A program made the position numbers and the translations under genes. Of a stretch of DNA of 64,000 nt, positions 44,150 to 55,346 are shown piece by piece. Each line of letters starts with the position of its first letter. Within the stretch, counting starts at the first letter, position 1. The notes under the pieces are model-generated. The model had not been told where the DNA came from, made no database searches, and saw only the letters and a list, made by a program, of their open reading frames with translations. The stretch spans positions 1,295,981 through 1,359,980 of the forward strand of contig OU452216.1 of assembly GCA_911728435.2 (NCBI GenBank), read 5' to 3'. The stretch comes from Apoderus coryli (Eukaryota > Arthropoda > Insecta > Coleoptera > Attelabidae).

Positions 44150-44340
44150 TAATGTTAGTTTTTGATTTTATTTAAATAGAGGTGACCTCAATGGAAATTT
44201 CTGGAACATTAAATTTATAAGTTTCTCTTTTTGCAACTGATGATGAAGCTGGTTTAAGTTCCGAAAATTGTTTGGATACTGATTATAAATTTCTATTAAT
44301 TAACTCCACAGTATGGACAATTTTTTAAAATTATCATTAA
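44150..44340 (+). repeat. Penelope-type terminal repeat fragment with hammerhead-like core
   Basis: CTGATGATGAAGC, then AAGTTCCGAAAATTG: the CTGATGA and GAAA core elements in order with a weak stem II, followed by TTGGATACTGATTATAAATT and a TTAATTAACTCC stretch. Probably a decayed ribozyme-bearing repeat. Confidence 0.4.
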
Positions 44341-45040
44341 TTAATTGATGATTTATCACTCACTGATGCACGACCATGAAGAAATTCTGGAAACTACTTA
44401 TACATTAATTTTCTCTAGTGGTGATTCATTACCACCCTGTATATCTAATTCTAATACAAAACACGTACACGATCGTCAATTTAATTTGGGTCCTAGAAAT
44501 TTTCTAAATGAATTTTTATTTGGTTATACTTTTATCTACAACTGTCACATGGCTGCAATTGAACAAACTAATATCTCTTAAATACAACATTCTACAGGGT
44601 ATTTTGAATGTGATTTTATTTTTGTTAGATGCGTATAGAGATTTTATTGATAGTAAAAATAAACTGTTCCCTTCGAGAGACGAATAGCTCTCAATATTTA
44701 AGGCTGTTTGATCAGACTCCAAATATAGGTATAAGGTATTCATGATTGTGCACTTATTTCTTAATCGATTTGAAAAATTCTTTTTGAATCATAGAGAGAA
44801 CACTTTAACAGAGGTTTATATAGGAATAAAAATAAAATTTCTTAAAAATTTATTTTGAAGTCAATATAAATTGCTAAGAAAAAGTGTAAAAGTAATATTT
44901 ATGTCAGTTACCTTTTCGGTAATGCTCTTGGTGACAAGCTATATATTTCCAAATAAAATATGTTATTTATTGTAGAAGCAACTATTTCTTGCCTATGGGA
45001 CATATATTTTTTGGCGTGCATTTTGAATACCAAATCAACT
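44341..45040. other. No recognisable feature
   Basis: AT-rich. Small frames at 44345-44581 and 44743-44516 have no clear motif. An ACAGGGTAT motif occurs near 44594. Confidence 0.35.
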
Positions 45041-45500
45041 ACATAAAAAAAAAGATTTTTACAGTCTAATTTTTTGACCATTTTCTACTATTTATGAACG
45101 CCTATGTGAACAAGTATTTTCTTTATGCTGCATTTTGTAGGTTATCCTATATCAAAACTATATATAATTACTTAGCCAATTTTTAGTTTTAGAAATATTT
45201 TTTTTTTAATTTTTGACCCCTTTTTACACTATTTGCGAATACCTATGTGAACCAATTCTGCTATGTGACAGTTTTTAGGTTATTTTATATCACAACTATA
45301 AAATTATTCCATATTTCCAATAATATATAAGAATTATGTTTTTAATTTGATTCCAAGTCAATATTTCTACTCAGTTTAGGAATTATATTTTTTTTAAAGT
45401 TTTTAACCCTTTTTATACTGTTTCGAATGCCAATGTGATGTAATTTTTTTATGGTACATATTCTATGTTATACCTACTCTATTAAACCAATAACAAATTA
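45041..45500 (+). repeat. Degenerate tandem array, about three units
   Basis: A unit of about 160-190 bp recurs near 45050, 45210 and 45395. Each has a T-run, GACC or ACCC, TTTTxTACTxTTT, xGAATxCCxATGTGA, then a TTTTxTAGGTTAT or TATGTTATAC block. The units are much diverged from each other. The first one matches 37920-38060. Confidence 0.5.
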
Positions 45501-45852
45501 TTCAATATTTTGGATAATTTTTTCACAAGTGTCATATGTATTTGCTTTTTAAAGCCATCATGGCGAACTAAAATCAATTAAAGTTCAAAGTCCTATCACT
45601 ATTGTAATAGAAAAATGTAAAATTGTCAATATTTTAAAAACTATAAATTTGTGGAATAGACATCCTTTCATAAACTTGCCCTTATTTTTGATGCAAAAAA
45701 TAAAAAATATCTAAAAATTGGGGGTTGCCATTTAAAAAGTTTGACAATTTGATTTGATACCCTCTTTTTCAAATACCCTGTACTTATTATTATGTATTAA
45801 AGAATATAGATAGGCGCAGAAAGCTCTATAACTACTAGGATATCCCAACAAA
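45501..45852. other. No recognisable feature
   Basis: AT-rich sequence up to the duplication boundary, with a TACCCTGTA motif near 45774. The last bases before 45853 (GGATATCCCAAC) weakly resemble those before copy 1 (GGAAATCCCAAA). Confidence 0.35.
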
Positions 45853-47483
45853 TTAAACTATAAAAGCATAAAAAAATTGTAATTATTCTTTAATCTGCAA
45901 ACGTGATGTTTGACATAAAATTTCAAATATTTCGAAAACTGCACATGAACTATCTTTAGAATTACAAGTAGAATCTAAAAAATATATAATTTATTTAGGA
46001 TCCTATTTAAGATAAGGAAGTTGACACCAACTTCTGGTATAACCGAAAGTACTAGATTATTGGAAACATTTTAGCCGAATTGACGCCGTCGACCTAAGTA
46101 ATACACCAGATTTTCAGATTGTTCCACAGGGTAGTTTCTCCGTAATCGATCGAAACCCGGTATATGACTCAAAAAAAAAATTTACGATATTTTTCCAGCT
46201 TTAATATGTTTTCAAGCATTAAACAAAAAAATCTGGGCGTTAATGGGCACATAAATCAATCGCTAGAAATGTATGGTAGGTATTTTCAAGTAATAGGAGC
46301 GCCAAATTCCCTAACGGGACACCTAGTTATTCGGGCTAGTCCGTCCCCAAAAAATTATAATTATTTAAATAATTTTAATTTTTATGAATAATAGTCCTCG
46401 TTATATACTTCTTAAAGAATATACTAGTAATTATGAATATAATAATTATTATGTTTATGCGTATGTAGTAGGTATATACCAGACCTTAAATACAACTTAA
46501 AACAGAAAATATACTTTAGAACTTTCCTACATCCACAACGAAAATAATGTCAAAGATGTTGGAAAACTAACATCACAATTCGATGAACAATTAATAACAT
46601 ATTATGCGGAATATATAATAATGTAGGTACCATGGTATGATATGTAACTATGTGAATGTTTACCTTACTTCTATCAAAGATAAATACATATTTTGTCTTT
46701 GCTTCTACTATGGTGGGTATCATGTCGAGTGTTACATTTATTATGTTATTATTACTATCCACCACTATACAGATACACCACCTAATTTAAGTCGCAATAA
46801 ATTCTTAAAGATACTTACACCTACCTACCTACCTACCTCCTACCTTACGTTCCCACAACATACGCTTTGGTAGAATGGCGTTGTATAATAGTCTATTTTA
46901 CAGCAACACAAAATATATAAACCTAGGTACTTGCATATAAGTATTATTATTCAAACCTACCTTGAATTTTCCCCGTATGTTCGACGAGACTTCTGTTTCG
47001 TGCATTAATTGTATCGGTTATATTTTTTATGCAGTTGATTGAATCCATAATTAATTATTCTGATTCGATTGAACAATTCAAATTTTTTAACCAGTCACTA
47101 TCAGCTGATGCTGATTATTTCTATTACGAATTACGAGTGTTTAGTGTTTACTTATTTACTGTGCTTGAGACTGCTCTGAGAAATTCCCGAAGGAACGCTC
47201 ACCCTTAATAATTATTATCACCTCACAACTACTGACTGCTGTCAACTTAGCTACCACGCCAGCGCCTCTCTGTGGAAATAAGGAACATGGCCAGTTTGCA
47301 CCATACTGCTTTTTTAATATTGAATTTATTACAAATGATTTTTATTTACTAAATTATTTGTGCCGCGTCCACCCTTTAATTTGTTTCTATTATTGTTTTT
47401 TTGTTACTTATTATAAGTTCGGTCGTTCTTTTGTTATTATTATTTTCCGCAATGCAAGGCGCATTAATGTTCATAATAATATC

Positions 47484-48412
47484 TTTCATTTGTTTGCGAT
47501 AATGTAACAAGTGAACTCTCTTTTAGTGATAAATTGACAGATGCGGTGTTGCCACTTCTATACGTAGATCGTAGCTGATACCAACTTTGAAATTTCAAAT
47601 AGAACACCCTGTATTTTATTATATTTTTGAATAGTGCTCATAATTCTGTGTATATTTGATATAATAAGGTATATTTTTATCTGTTACCGTTTTAACGATT
47701 TTAATTATTTTGTGATTTTTATGCTAAAGCCAGGTAGGTATAATTTAAAAATATATATTTTTGTACCGGGTCAAGCCAAGCGACTGATATTTTCAAAAAC
47801 GTTTCTCAAGACATTAGAGTTGCGTAATTGATAACACTTGATAGCCTATAATTATATAGGGCATTCAAAAAAATTGCACATTTTAAATACAAAAAAATCG
47901 ATTTTTTTCAAAAGGAACACCCTGTACTTTTTTTTATCTCAATGGATTGACAATTAAACTCCCTATAAAAAGATATAACAATGAATAATTATTTTGATTA
48001 TGTCAATATTTTGACATATTAGGTGGCATGGCCTACTGGTAAATTGAGTTATATTTAAAGAGATAGGTATAGGCATATTATGTTATATCTTTTTATAGGG
48101 AATTTAACAGTCAATCGATTGAGATAAAAAAATACAGCGTGTTCCATTTGAAAAAAATCGATTTTGTTGTATTTTTTGTATTAAAAATGTTGCAATGTTG
48201 TGAACACCCTGTATAATTATAGGCTATCAAGTGTTATCAATATATACTAAGATTTATGAGCAGTATTCAAAAATATAATAAAATACAGGGTGTTCCATTT
48301 CAAATTTGGTATCAGCTACGTAAAAAGCGGCAACACCGCATCTGTCAATTTATCAATAAAAGAGAGTTCACATTGTTATATTATCGCAGACAAAATTTCA
48401 TCTGTATATATA
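47484..48412. mobile_element. Fold-back palindrome F1, copy 2
   Basis: The uninterrupted left arm (47484 to about 47990) shows the original structure that copy 1 has lost to its insert. The right arm is shortened by about 150 bp near 48240. The mariner at 48413 landed just outside its right edge. Confidence 0.7.
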
Positions 48413-50502
48413 TACAGGGTGGTCCAACGAAAAGTTTGCACCTAGCTTTTCTCTTTTTTTTGTAGTCGAATGCGAAAATGCTCGGACACGTCGATTTTGC
48501 TTTTGAGGGGGACACATTTTAAACATATTTTTCGATCTGCGCCTTTAACCCCCTAGCGGGGGTGAGTAACAACCCTAAAATTTTAAATGGAAAGAGGGGT
48601 CTAATGACATATCATTTGAAAGGACACAAAATTGTCTTTCTAATGATACCCTATTTGTCGAATTTTACTAAAACAGTTAATACGAAAACGACTTTAAAGA
48701 CATTAAGCCGATAATTTTGGTATTAATGAGAAATACAAATAAGTTTTAATTATTGCGAGTGAAAACACCTGCAATCGTTAGTACATTCCAATGTTTGTTA
48801 GTTTTAACATTGCTTTGTAAAAAAAGTAAACAAGCTGTTCAATTGATTTATTAAAACGTTACATTAACAAATGTTGAAAATGTGACCCATTTGATTCCAT
48901 ACAATAATACAGATTTTGTTCAAATCTATTTCTAACATTTTGTAGCATATCAGGTGTTATGTTTCTCACTCTTCTGTAATGCGTTGGCGAAGATCTTCTA
49001 TGGACTCGGGCTTCGTGGCAAAACATTTATTTTTTAAGTGCCCCCAAAGAAAAAAGTCTAAAGGCGATAAATCCGGTGACCTGGCAGGCCATTCAATTGG
49101 GCCCCTCCTTCCAATCCACCGTCCAGGGAACCGGTCATCTAAGAACTGTCTTACAGGAGCCACATAGTGCGGAGGTGCTCCATCTTGCTGGAAATAAAGC
49201 CGATCAGCAGTATGATTTTGGTCATCTTCTATTATTTGTGTTATTAAAGGATCAATTGTGTCTTCAAGCATGTTTAGGTACACTTCACCAGTTAAATTTC
49301 CAGGAATAAAAAGTGGTCCTATAATATGATTTCCTAATATGCCACACCAGACGTTTATTTTTTGAGGATACTGGGTATGAACCTCACGGAATAAATGTGG
49401 GTTACTGTCATCCCAGTAACGGCAATTGTGCCTATTTACAGCTCCATTCAAATAAAATGTGCATTCGTCGGAAAAACAAATGTTAAATAATAATTGCGGA
49501 TCTTCAATTAAACGCTGGCTCATTGCTTCACAAAATTGCAGCCTTCTATCAGGATCATCCTCATTTAGTTCCTGTACTAATTTGATTTTGTACGGATGAA
49601 ATTTGTACGCTTTTAAAATTCGTATTATGGACGAACGGGAGACACCTGAGGCTTCAGCTAGTTGACGGGTACTTTGACTATGATCCATTTCAACATGCCC
49701 TAAAACAGCGACTTCCACAGCTTCATTTCTGATCGGTTTCTGCGGCTGGTGTTTTACATTACAGACAGATCCGGTATCTACAAACTTTTTAACTAACTTG
49801 CCAACGTACACATCATTCACATTTTTATCGGGATGTCTCTCATTAAATAAGCGAGCCGTAAGTCTAGCACTACTATTATTTTGAAAATAAAGTTTAACAA
49901 TTTCAACTCGTTCTAGAATGGAATAAATCATTTTGTACGGTAAAAGTAAAATAACTTGAGAAGCAACCAAACTGAATCAATGAAAAGACTAAAATAAACG
50001 GTGTAAATTCTTTTCCTACACGTATCTGCAGTTTTTATTTCAACAAAAAACGCAAACGATTAGTGAGGCATTTAGTTCTGATAAATAAGATCGTGTTTTT
50101 GAAATCCCGTTTTTCTTCAAAGTAAATAATTTAGAAATGATTGTAGTTGTTTTCAGTCGTAATAATTAAAACTTATTTGTATTTCTCATTAATACCAAAA
50201 TTATCGGCTTAATGTCTTTAAAGTCGTTTTCGTATTAACTGTTTTAGTAAAATTCGACAAATAGGGTATCATTAGAAAGACAATTTTGTGTCCTTTCAAA
50301 TGATATGTCATTAGACCCCTCTTTCCATTTAAAATTTTAGGGTTGTTACTCACCCCCGCTAGGGGGTTAAAGGCGCAGATCGAAAAATATGTTTAAAATG
50401 TGTCCCCCTCAAAAGCAAAATCGACGTGTCCGAGCATTTTCGCATTCGACTACAAAAAAAAGAGAAAAGCTAGGTGCAAACTTTTCGTTGGACCACCCTG
50501 TA
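48413..50502 (-). mobile_element. Mariner of the DD41D type with about 350-bp TIRs, 2090 bp
   Basis: Starts TACAGGGTGGTCCAACG and ends with its reverse complement, flanked by TA (48411-48412 and 50503-50504). The empty TA site is at 8001-8002 in copy 1. The two TIRs run about 48413-48760 and 50158-50502 and are almost identical, so the copy is young. The transposase lies between on the minus strand. Such long TIRs are unusual for mariner elements, whose ends are commonly about 30 bp. Confidence 0.92.
48859..49970 (-). pseudogene. DD41D mariner transposase, frameshifted near its end
   Basis: An open frame of 334 codons from 49970 to 48966; the likely start is the second methionine (49931, MIYSILERVEIV). 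Paired helix-turn-helix region in the first about 120 residues (FNERHPDKN, STRQLAEASGVSRSSI). Catalytic acids: FSDECTFYLNG; YFQQDGAPPHY; and the last D of SPDLSPLDFFLWG. Counting from the second to the third gives 41 residues between. At 48966 the frame stops after ITEE; the expected C-terminus (NITPDMLQNVRNRF, then HFQHL) continues in another frame to 48859. One small indel thus removes about 35 residues. In intact members the enzyme cuts out and reinserts the element at TA. Confidence 0.9.
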
Positions 50503-50814
50503 TAGTACAATTACATGTATACCAAAATGCTGTTTGCTCTCTTATAATTTAAAATCAAATTTTATTAGTAAAAAGAAATTAAAGTAAGCGCAAGTAAGCC
50601 ATTTAGAAGGATTTAGAGTGTTTAGTGATGTTATTTAGAATTAAAAAGTTTTATAGCCGATCTGGTCAATCGGATAATAGAAGATAATAATCTCTCTTTC
50701 TCAATACTCTCCAAATAAGAATAGTTGTTTTCACGAAAAATGGTTCCGGCTTATCAACTGTAATAAATTACCTGGTTTAATGCTTATTGTATAGAATATC
50801 ACCAGGTAAAAAAT

Positions 50815-51390
50815 GCAAATATGCTACAGGTCTGTAATAATATATAAATGTTTTAATATTATTGCAAACCGTAACCCAAGTGAACACTTCCATTTGGCCG
50901 AGGGATAAAATTACCTGCTTTCAGAAATTATAATACATATACAATCCGGTCATTTTACATTTATGCTAGGCCTTCTTGGGTTTTATGATGGGCAATAGCG
51001 GAATGCAACTTAGTCAAAACCATTTATCCTGAATTCCATTATACGCACGTGTCTAACAAAAAGGGACAGTTTATTCATGATCCTTTAAAAGTTTTATAGC
51101 CGATCTGGTCAAACGGATAATATATTATAATATTCGTATAGTGGACTTCAGGATAAATGGTATTTACTAAGTTCTATTCCGATGTTGCCCATCATAAAAC
51201 CCGAGAATGCCTTCCATAAATGTAAAAGGACCGGATTGTATATTTGTTATAATTTCTAAAATGAGGTAATTTTGTCCCTCGGCGAGGTATTGTTATTTTA
51301 GTCTTTGGATTTCATTGGAAGTGTTCAATTCTGTTACGGCTTGCAATAATTTTAAAACATTTATATATATTATTACAGACATTTATTGCA
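50815..51390. mobile_element. Fold-back element F2, copy 2
   Basis: Same arms as 8311-8880, with scattered substitutions. Shared by both copies and so older than the duplication. Confidence 0.6.
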
Positions 51391-51521
51391 AATAATTTAT
51401 AGCCCAACGTACGAAATAGGCAGTAGGTATGTGGCGTCCGTGGAAAAATAGTAATAGTGCTTTTCCAGTGGCTCGTTTAAGAAAAATCACTTATCTAGTG
51501 ACGCGAAAGTCATTATAAAAA

Positions 51522-52080
51522 ATGTATATAGATAGTTCCTTACTTCAGCAAGGATATAACGCGAGTGCTGCAGCAAGTGTAACCAGTAATTTGACGAAGC
51601 TGCCTCTTACTTCAGTTAGACGAATTGTTGGAAATCCCATTGAATCAAGACAAAAACGTAAAGATTCCAGTGTCACAAAAAGTCTAGACGATGGGAAAAA
51701 TCTACACTATGTACGATGAGCAGTGTGTCTCTACAATCAAAAGTCTAAAACACCGGCTCATCAATGATGAAACTCAAATCAACTGTAGCATCACTACTCT
51801 TTGGCGAACTTTGTCTGCAAAAAATGAACTTTTACAAGTGCTGATGTCATTTTCCTTTAAAGAAAATGTATGTTTTTGATACAGTTGCAGAAGAATTTTA
51901 ACATACAGTGTTACTACTACCTCACTACTACTGCGCAAATCCTGTAGAGCTTATGTGGCACCAACTTAAATCGAGGGTACGCGGAAAATTTTTAAGTGGT
52001 ATTATGATAGAATTAATTAGGAACTGTTTGCATGACATTCCTACCGAGAGTTAGAAAACTTCTGTTAGTCATGTTATAAA
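51522..52080 (+). pseudogene. Decayed DDE_3 transposase, copy 2
   Basis: The same three fragments as 9007-9560 with the same frame breaks. The C-terminal block near 51905-51990 differs by one substitution in the leucine-rich part (VLLLPHYYC) and a lost triplet nearby. No sign of selection on either copy. Confidence 0.55.
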
Positions 52081-53675
52081 TGTTGAAAACTCGTACCATC
52101 CTCTAGCATCAATTGCACCAATTATAATTAATTTAGATGCTATTACCATTATTGTCTTTATAAACTTAGGATGTCAGCGCTTGATTAGTATACCTGGAAA
52201 CTAACACCAGACTGCGTTGGCGTTGGAATTTTCATGTCGTTCATTCATAAATTTGGGTTTATAGAAATCTGTAGTAATCTTGATGGAAAACTGGAAGAGC
52301 CATGGTTTCAGACCAATCATATGAACATACCCACATTTATAAGTTCGTATTTTTCTTTCGCTTCCAGCCATAGACAATGTTACCAGCCGTCATATAATTA
52401 TATGGTTCATATGGTTTCAACATAATTTTATTGCGACGAATAATTCAAAAATATATTTTTTAAATGTCATTTTGCTTGACCTAAATTCTCCATATTTGTT
52501 TTTACTATATTATTTTAAAATGTCTTTGACTTCATATTATTTAGGCGATCACATAATTTTAAAATAAATAAATACTTACACATTTACTAAATTCTAAATA
52601 GGTAGGTATATTTTTATAATACGTTATTTTTAATTGTTGCTCATTAGACAGTTGAAGGGCTTCCATTTACGTAAACGGAAACGTGAAAGTTGACAGCTAC
52701 GCGTGGGCAAGTCGATTTTCTTTGCGTTTGGGTTTACGCCGCTATGTGATCTCGCGTGCCTCCACGTAGTGTCCGTTATCGCTTATACGCTACCCGAAAC
52801 GCCCCAAATTGGAATTCGGTGCATACCGATCGTGTTCTGTCATGTCATTTGTGTGTATGATATATTTATTATTTTGTACTTTCTTACATAGTTCAATTAT
52901 ATCTTTGCACTCACAAAATATTTATTAGTTAGAATTATCAATAACAATAGTCCTCAAAATAAAAATTTAAGGTTAAGTGTGTCGTTAACGCGCCACGAAT
53001 TGTTACACTTCAACTAGCTTTTTGAAGCATTCCATAAACATCTAGTTTGTACGTTAACGTATATATTAGCGTTTACGTTTGATTTCAACTTCAAGTGTCT
53101 ATTGTTTGATCTGTCAAACGGCAATTCGCTGAAATCGCTCATGAACCAACCACCATTCTTTTCTGTACCAAAATAAATGTGTGCCAGGGCAACGCATGCG
53201 CCTGCAATCGATCCTAACAGTTCCGAATACAGTTTCATGACGATACGAAAACGGGGGGTTGGAACTAACCTAATAACTATCCAGTAGCCACTTGCCCAAC
53301 AAATAATTTTAATTCTCTTTGTTATTCTGCACGCGCCACTTTTCGACCCATCGATGTATTAACTCTAAGAGAGAGATATCACATTTCATTCATAAATTAT
53401 AGTTTGTTTGGGCGCAGACAATAACAAACAACTTCATGGAAAGAAGCGAGAAAAAACATCGGACTTTCTTGTCACTCCGGATGTTTCTTCCACCGTTGCG
53501 GCAACGTCGCTGTTTTGATTTTGACAAGATGCGACATGGAAATATTAATACCAGTGGCGTATCCCATAATAATGCTTTTACATTATATTTATTTATTTTA
53601 TATAAAAAAAAAAAAGTTATATTGTAACTTTCTAGAAGTGAAAATAGCTTCTGTACATTAAACAAGAATCTAGAT
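52081..53675. other. Non-coding part of duplication, copy 2
   Basis: Counterpart of 9561-11155. Small frames differ from copy 1 by frameshifts and substitutions with no coding pattern. Confidence 0.35.
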
Positions 53676-55346
53676 TAGGGGTTCCCAAACTTATTTTGTC
53701 TACTGCCCACTTTGAGAATAAATTATGTTTTAGCGCCCCCCTTTTTTCACCTACTTAAAAACCACTATAACTTCAAATTAAATTAATTAATTATTGTGAG
53801 CTATATTAGCAGATATTAAACATTCATTCTAAACGAGACTTTTACTATAACCAACAAGAGTTAATTTGAGACCTGAGCGCAGTAGGTAGTACACAACGGC
53901 GTTCAAGTCTTAAGTTAACTCTTACGGGCTTCACCTGCCAATGAGAATGATTATTGAAACGCAACTTTATTGTATTCAGACAGAGTATCTTTTATTCAAA
54001 ATAAAACAAACATAATCGATTCTTATATAAAAAATAATGTGAAGTATAAATATGATGCTGTTTAATAAGTTTGTTGATATCAGGTTCCAATTTACTCAAG
54101 AACAGCCGCAAGTCGCCACGTTCGGTAATATGCAAACGATTCCTCTCTTTAGTAAGCAGCGTTGCGACAGCACTAAATCCACGTTCACACAAAAACGACG
54201 ATGGGAATGTTATCAAGAATCGTTGAACGATTGACCACAATCCAGGGTACAATTGCGAGATCGGTTTTTGTAGCCAAAATTCTTCATAGCAATTTTTGAA
54301 CTTGATTCTTATTTCCTTGTTTGTTGTCAATTCTATAAGTTCTTCTTCCAGCTGAGGTGACATTGCTGTGTTGACATTTGAAAACGGATCCAACACCCAG
54401 TCTGGTATTTCCAAGTTCAAAATATCCTGGTATCGTTCGGTGAAGTCAATGTGGAGGTTTTCCAAATGTTGGCAGTAGGCAAACAAGTCATCGTTACTGC
54501 AGGATACTGATAAATTCGGAAAATTGTGAAACTTACGTCTGCCCATATTCTTTTTGTGCAGAAGCAGTTTGGCTGCGAAAGCAGCAACGAAATTTTTTGT
54601 TTTAATTAAATGTAGTTCATCGCCTTGCAGTTGGAGATTCATGTCGTTGAACAATTTATACAGGTCTGTCATGTAAGCTATATCATTCTTTGATGTAATG
54701 AGCTTGTTGCGCAATCCTGTGTCTTTAATTTCCAAGAACTCTATCACAGAGTCAAACAGGTTGTAAAATCGAGTCAGACAATTGCCTCTTGATAGCCTAT
54801 GAACTTCAGTATGAAGCAACAAACGCTTGAAATCATCGTCATTAGTAACACAAAGTTGATGAAATAATCAATCATTCAAAGAGCTGTTACGGATTTTATT
54901 GACTTGATGACATATTGCAGTGATTGAAATAGTCGTTCACTTAAGTTTCTAGCAACCAAATGTTGTCTATGAATAACGCAATGTACAGCAAGGACATCTG
55001 GAATTTTATTTTTTAAGTGCGCTATGAAGCCTTTCTGGCACCCTGTCATAGCCGGAGCGCCATCCGTAGCAACTGATATAATATTTTTCAAGGGAATCTC
55101 TTTCTCATCACAAAACTTTTCCAATGTATTGAATATGCTTTCGCCTTTTGTATCGGTGTCTAAATTTCTAGCAAACAATAGTTCTTCACATATTTAATAA
55201 ACCTCAGGTAAGACAGCAACAATGCTTCATTAGTTGGTAAGGTGGACTCATCGAGCTGAATTGAGAATTGACTAGTCCTCAGATGATTGCACAATGATCC
55301 TTCAATGTTTTCAGCCATTTCATCAATTCGTCTTTGCATAACCCAC
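53676..55346 (-). mobile_element. hAT element of Buster type, copy 2, with broken transposase
   Basis: TIR at 53676 (TAGGGGTTCCCAAACTT). Transposase blocks 54822-53992 and 55178-54876 and the LDEST block near 55280 show the same frameshifts as copy 1. In copy 2 a base change (ACTAATG to AATAATG near 54032) removes the natural stop, extending the frame by 14 codons. A GTATCG to ATGTCG change gives one residue difference. Confidence 0.75.

Noticed and set aside
44345..44743. Two small frames on opposite strands resembling LINE tails
   Set aside because: The similarity is limited to scattered residues; no conserved tail motif in the right order.
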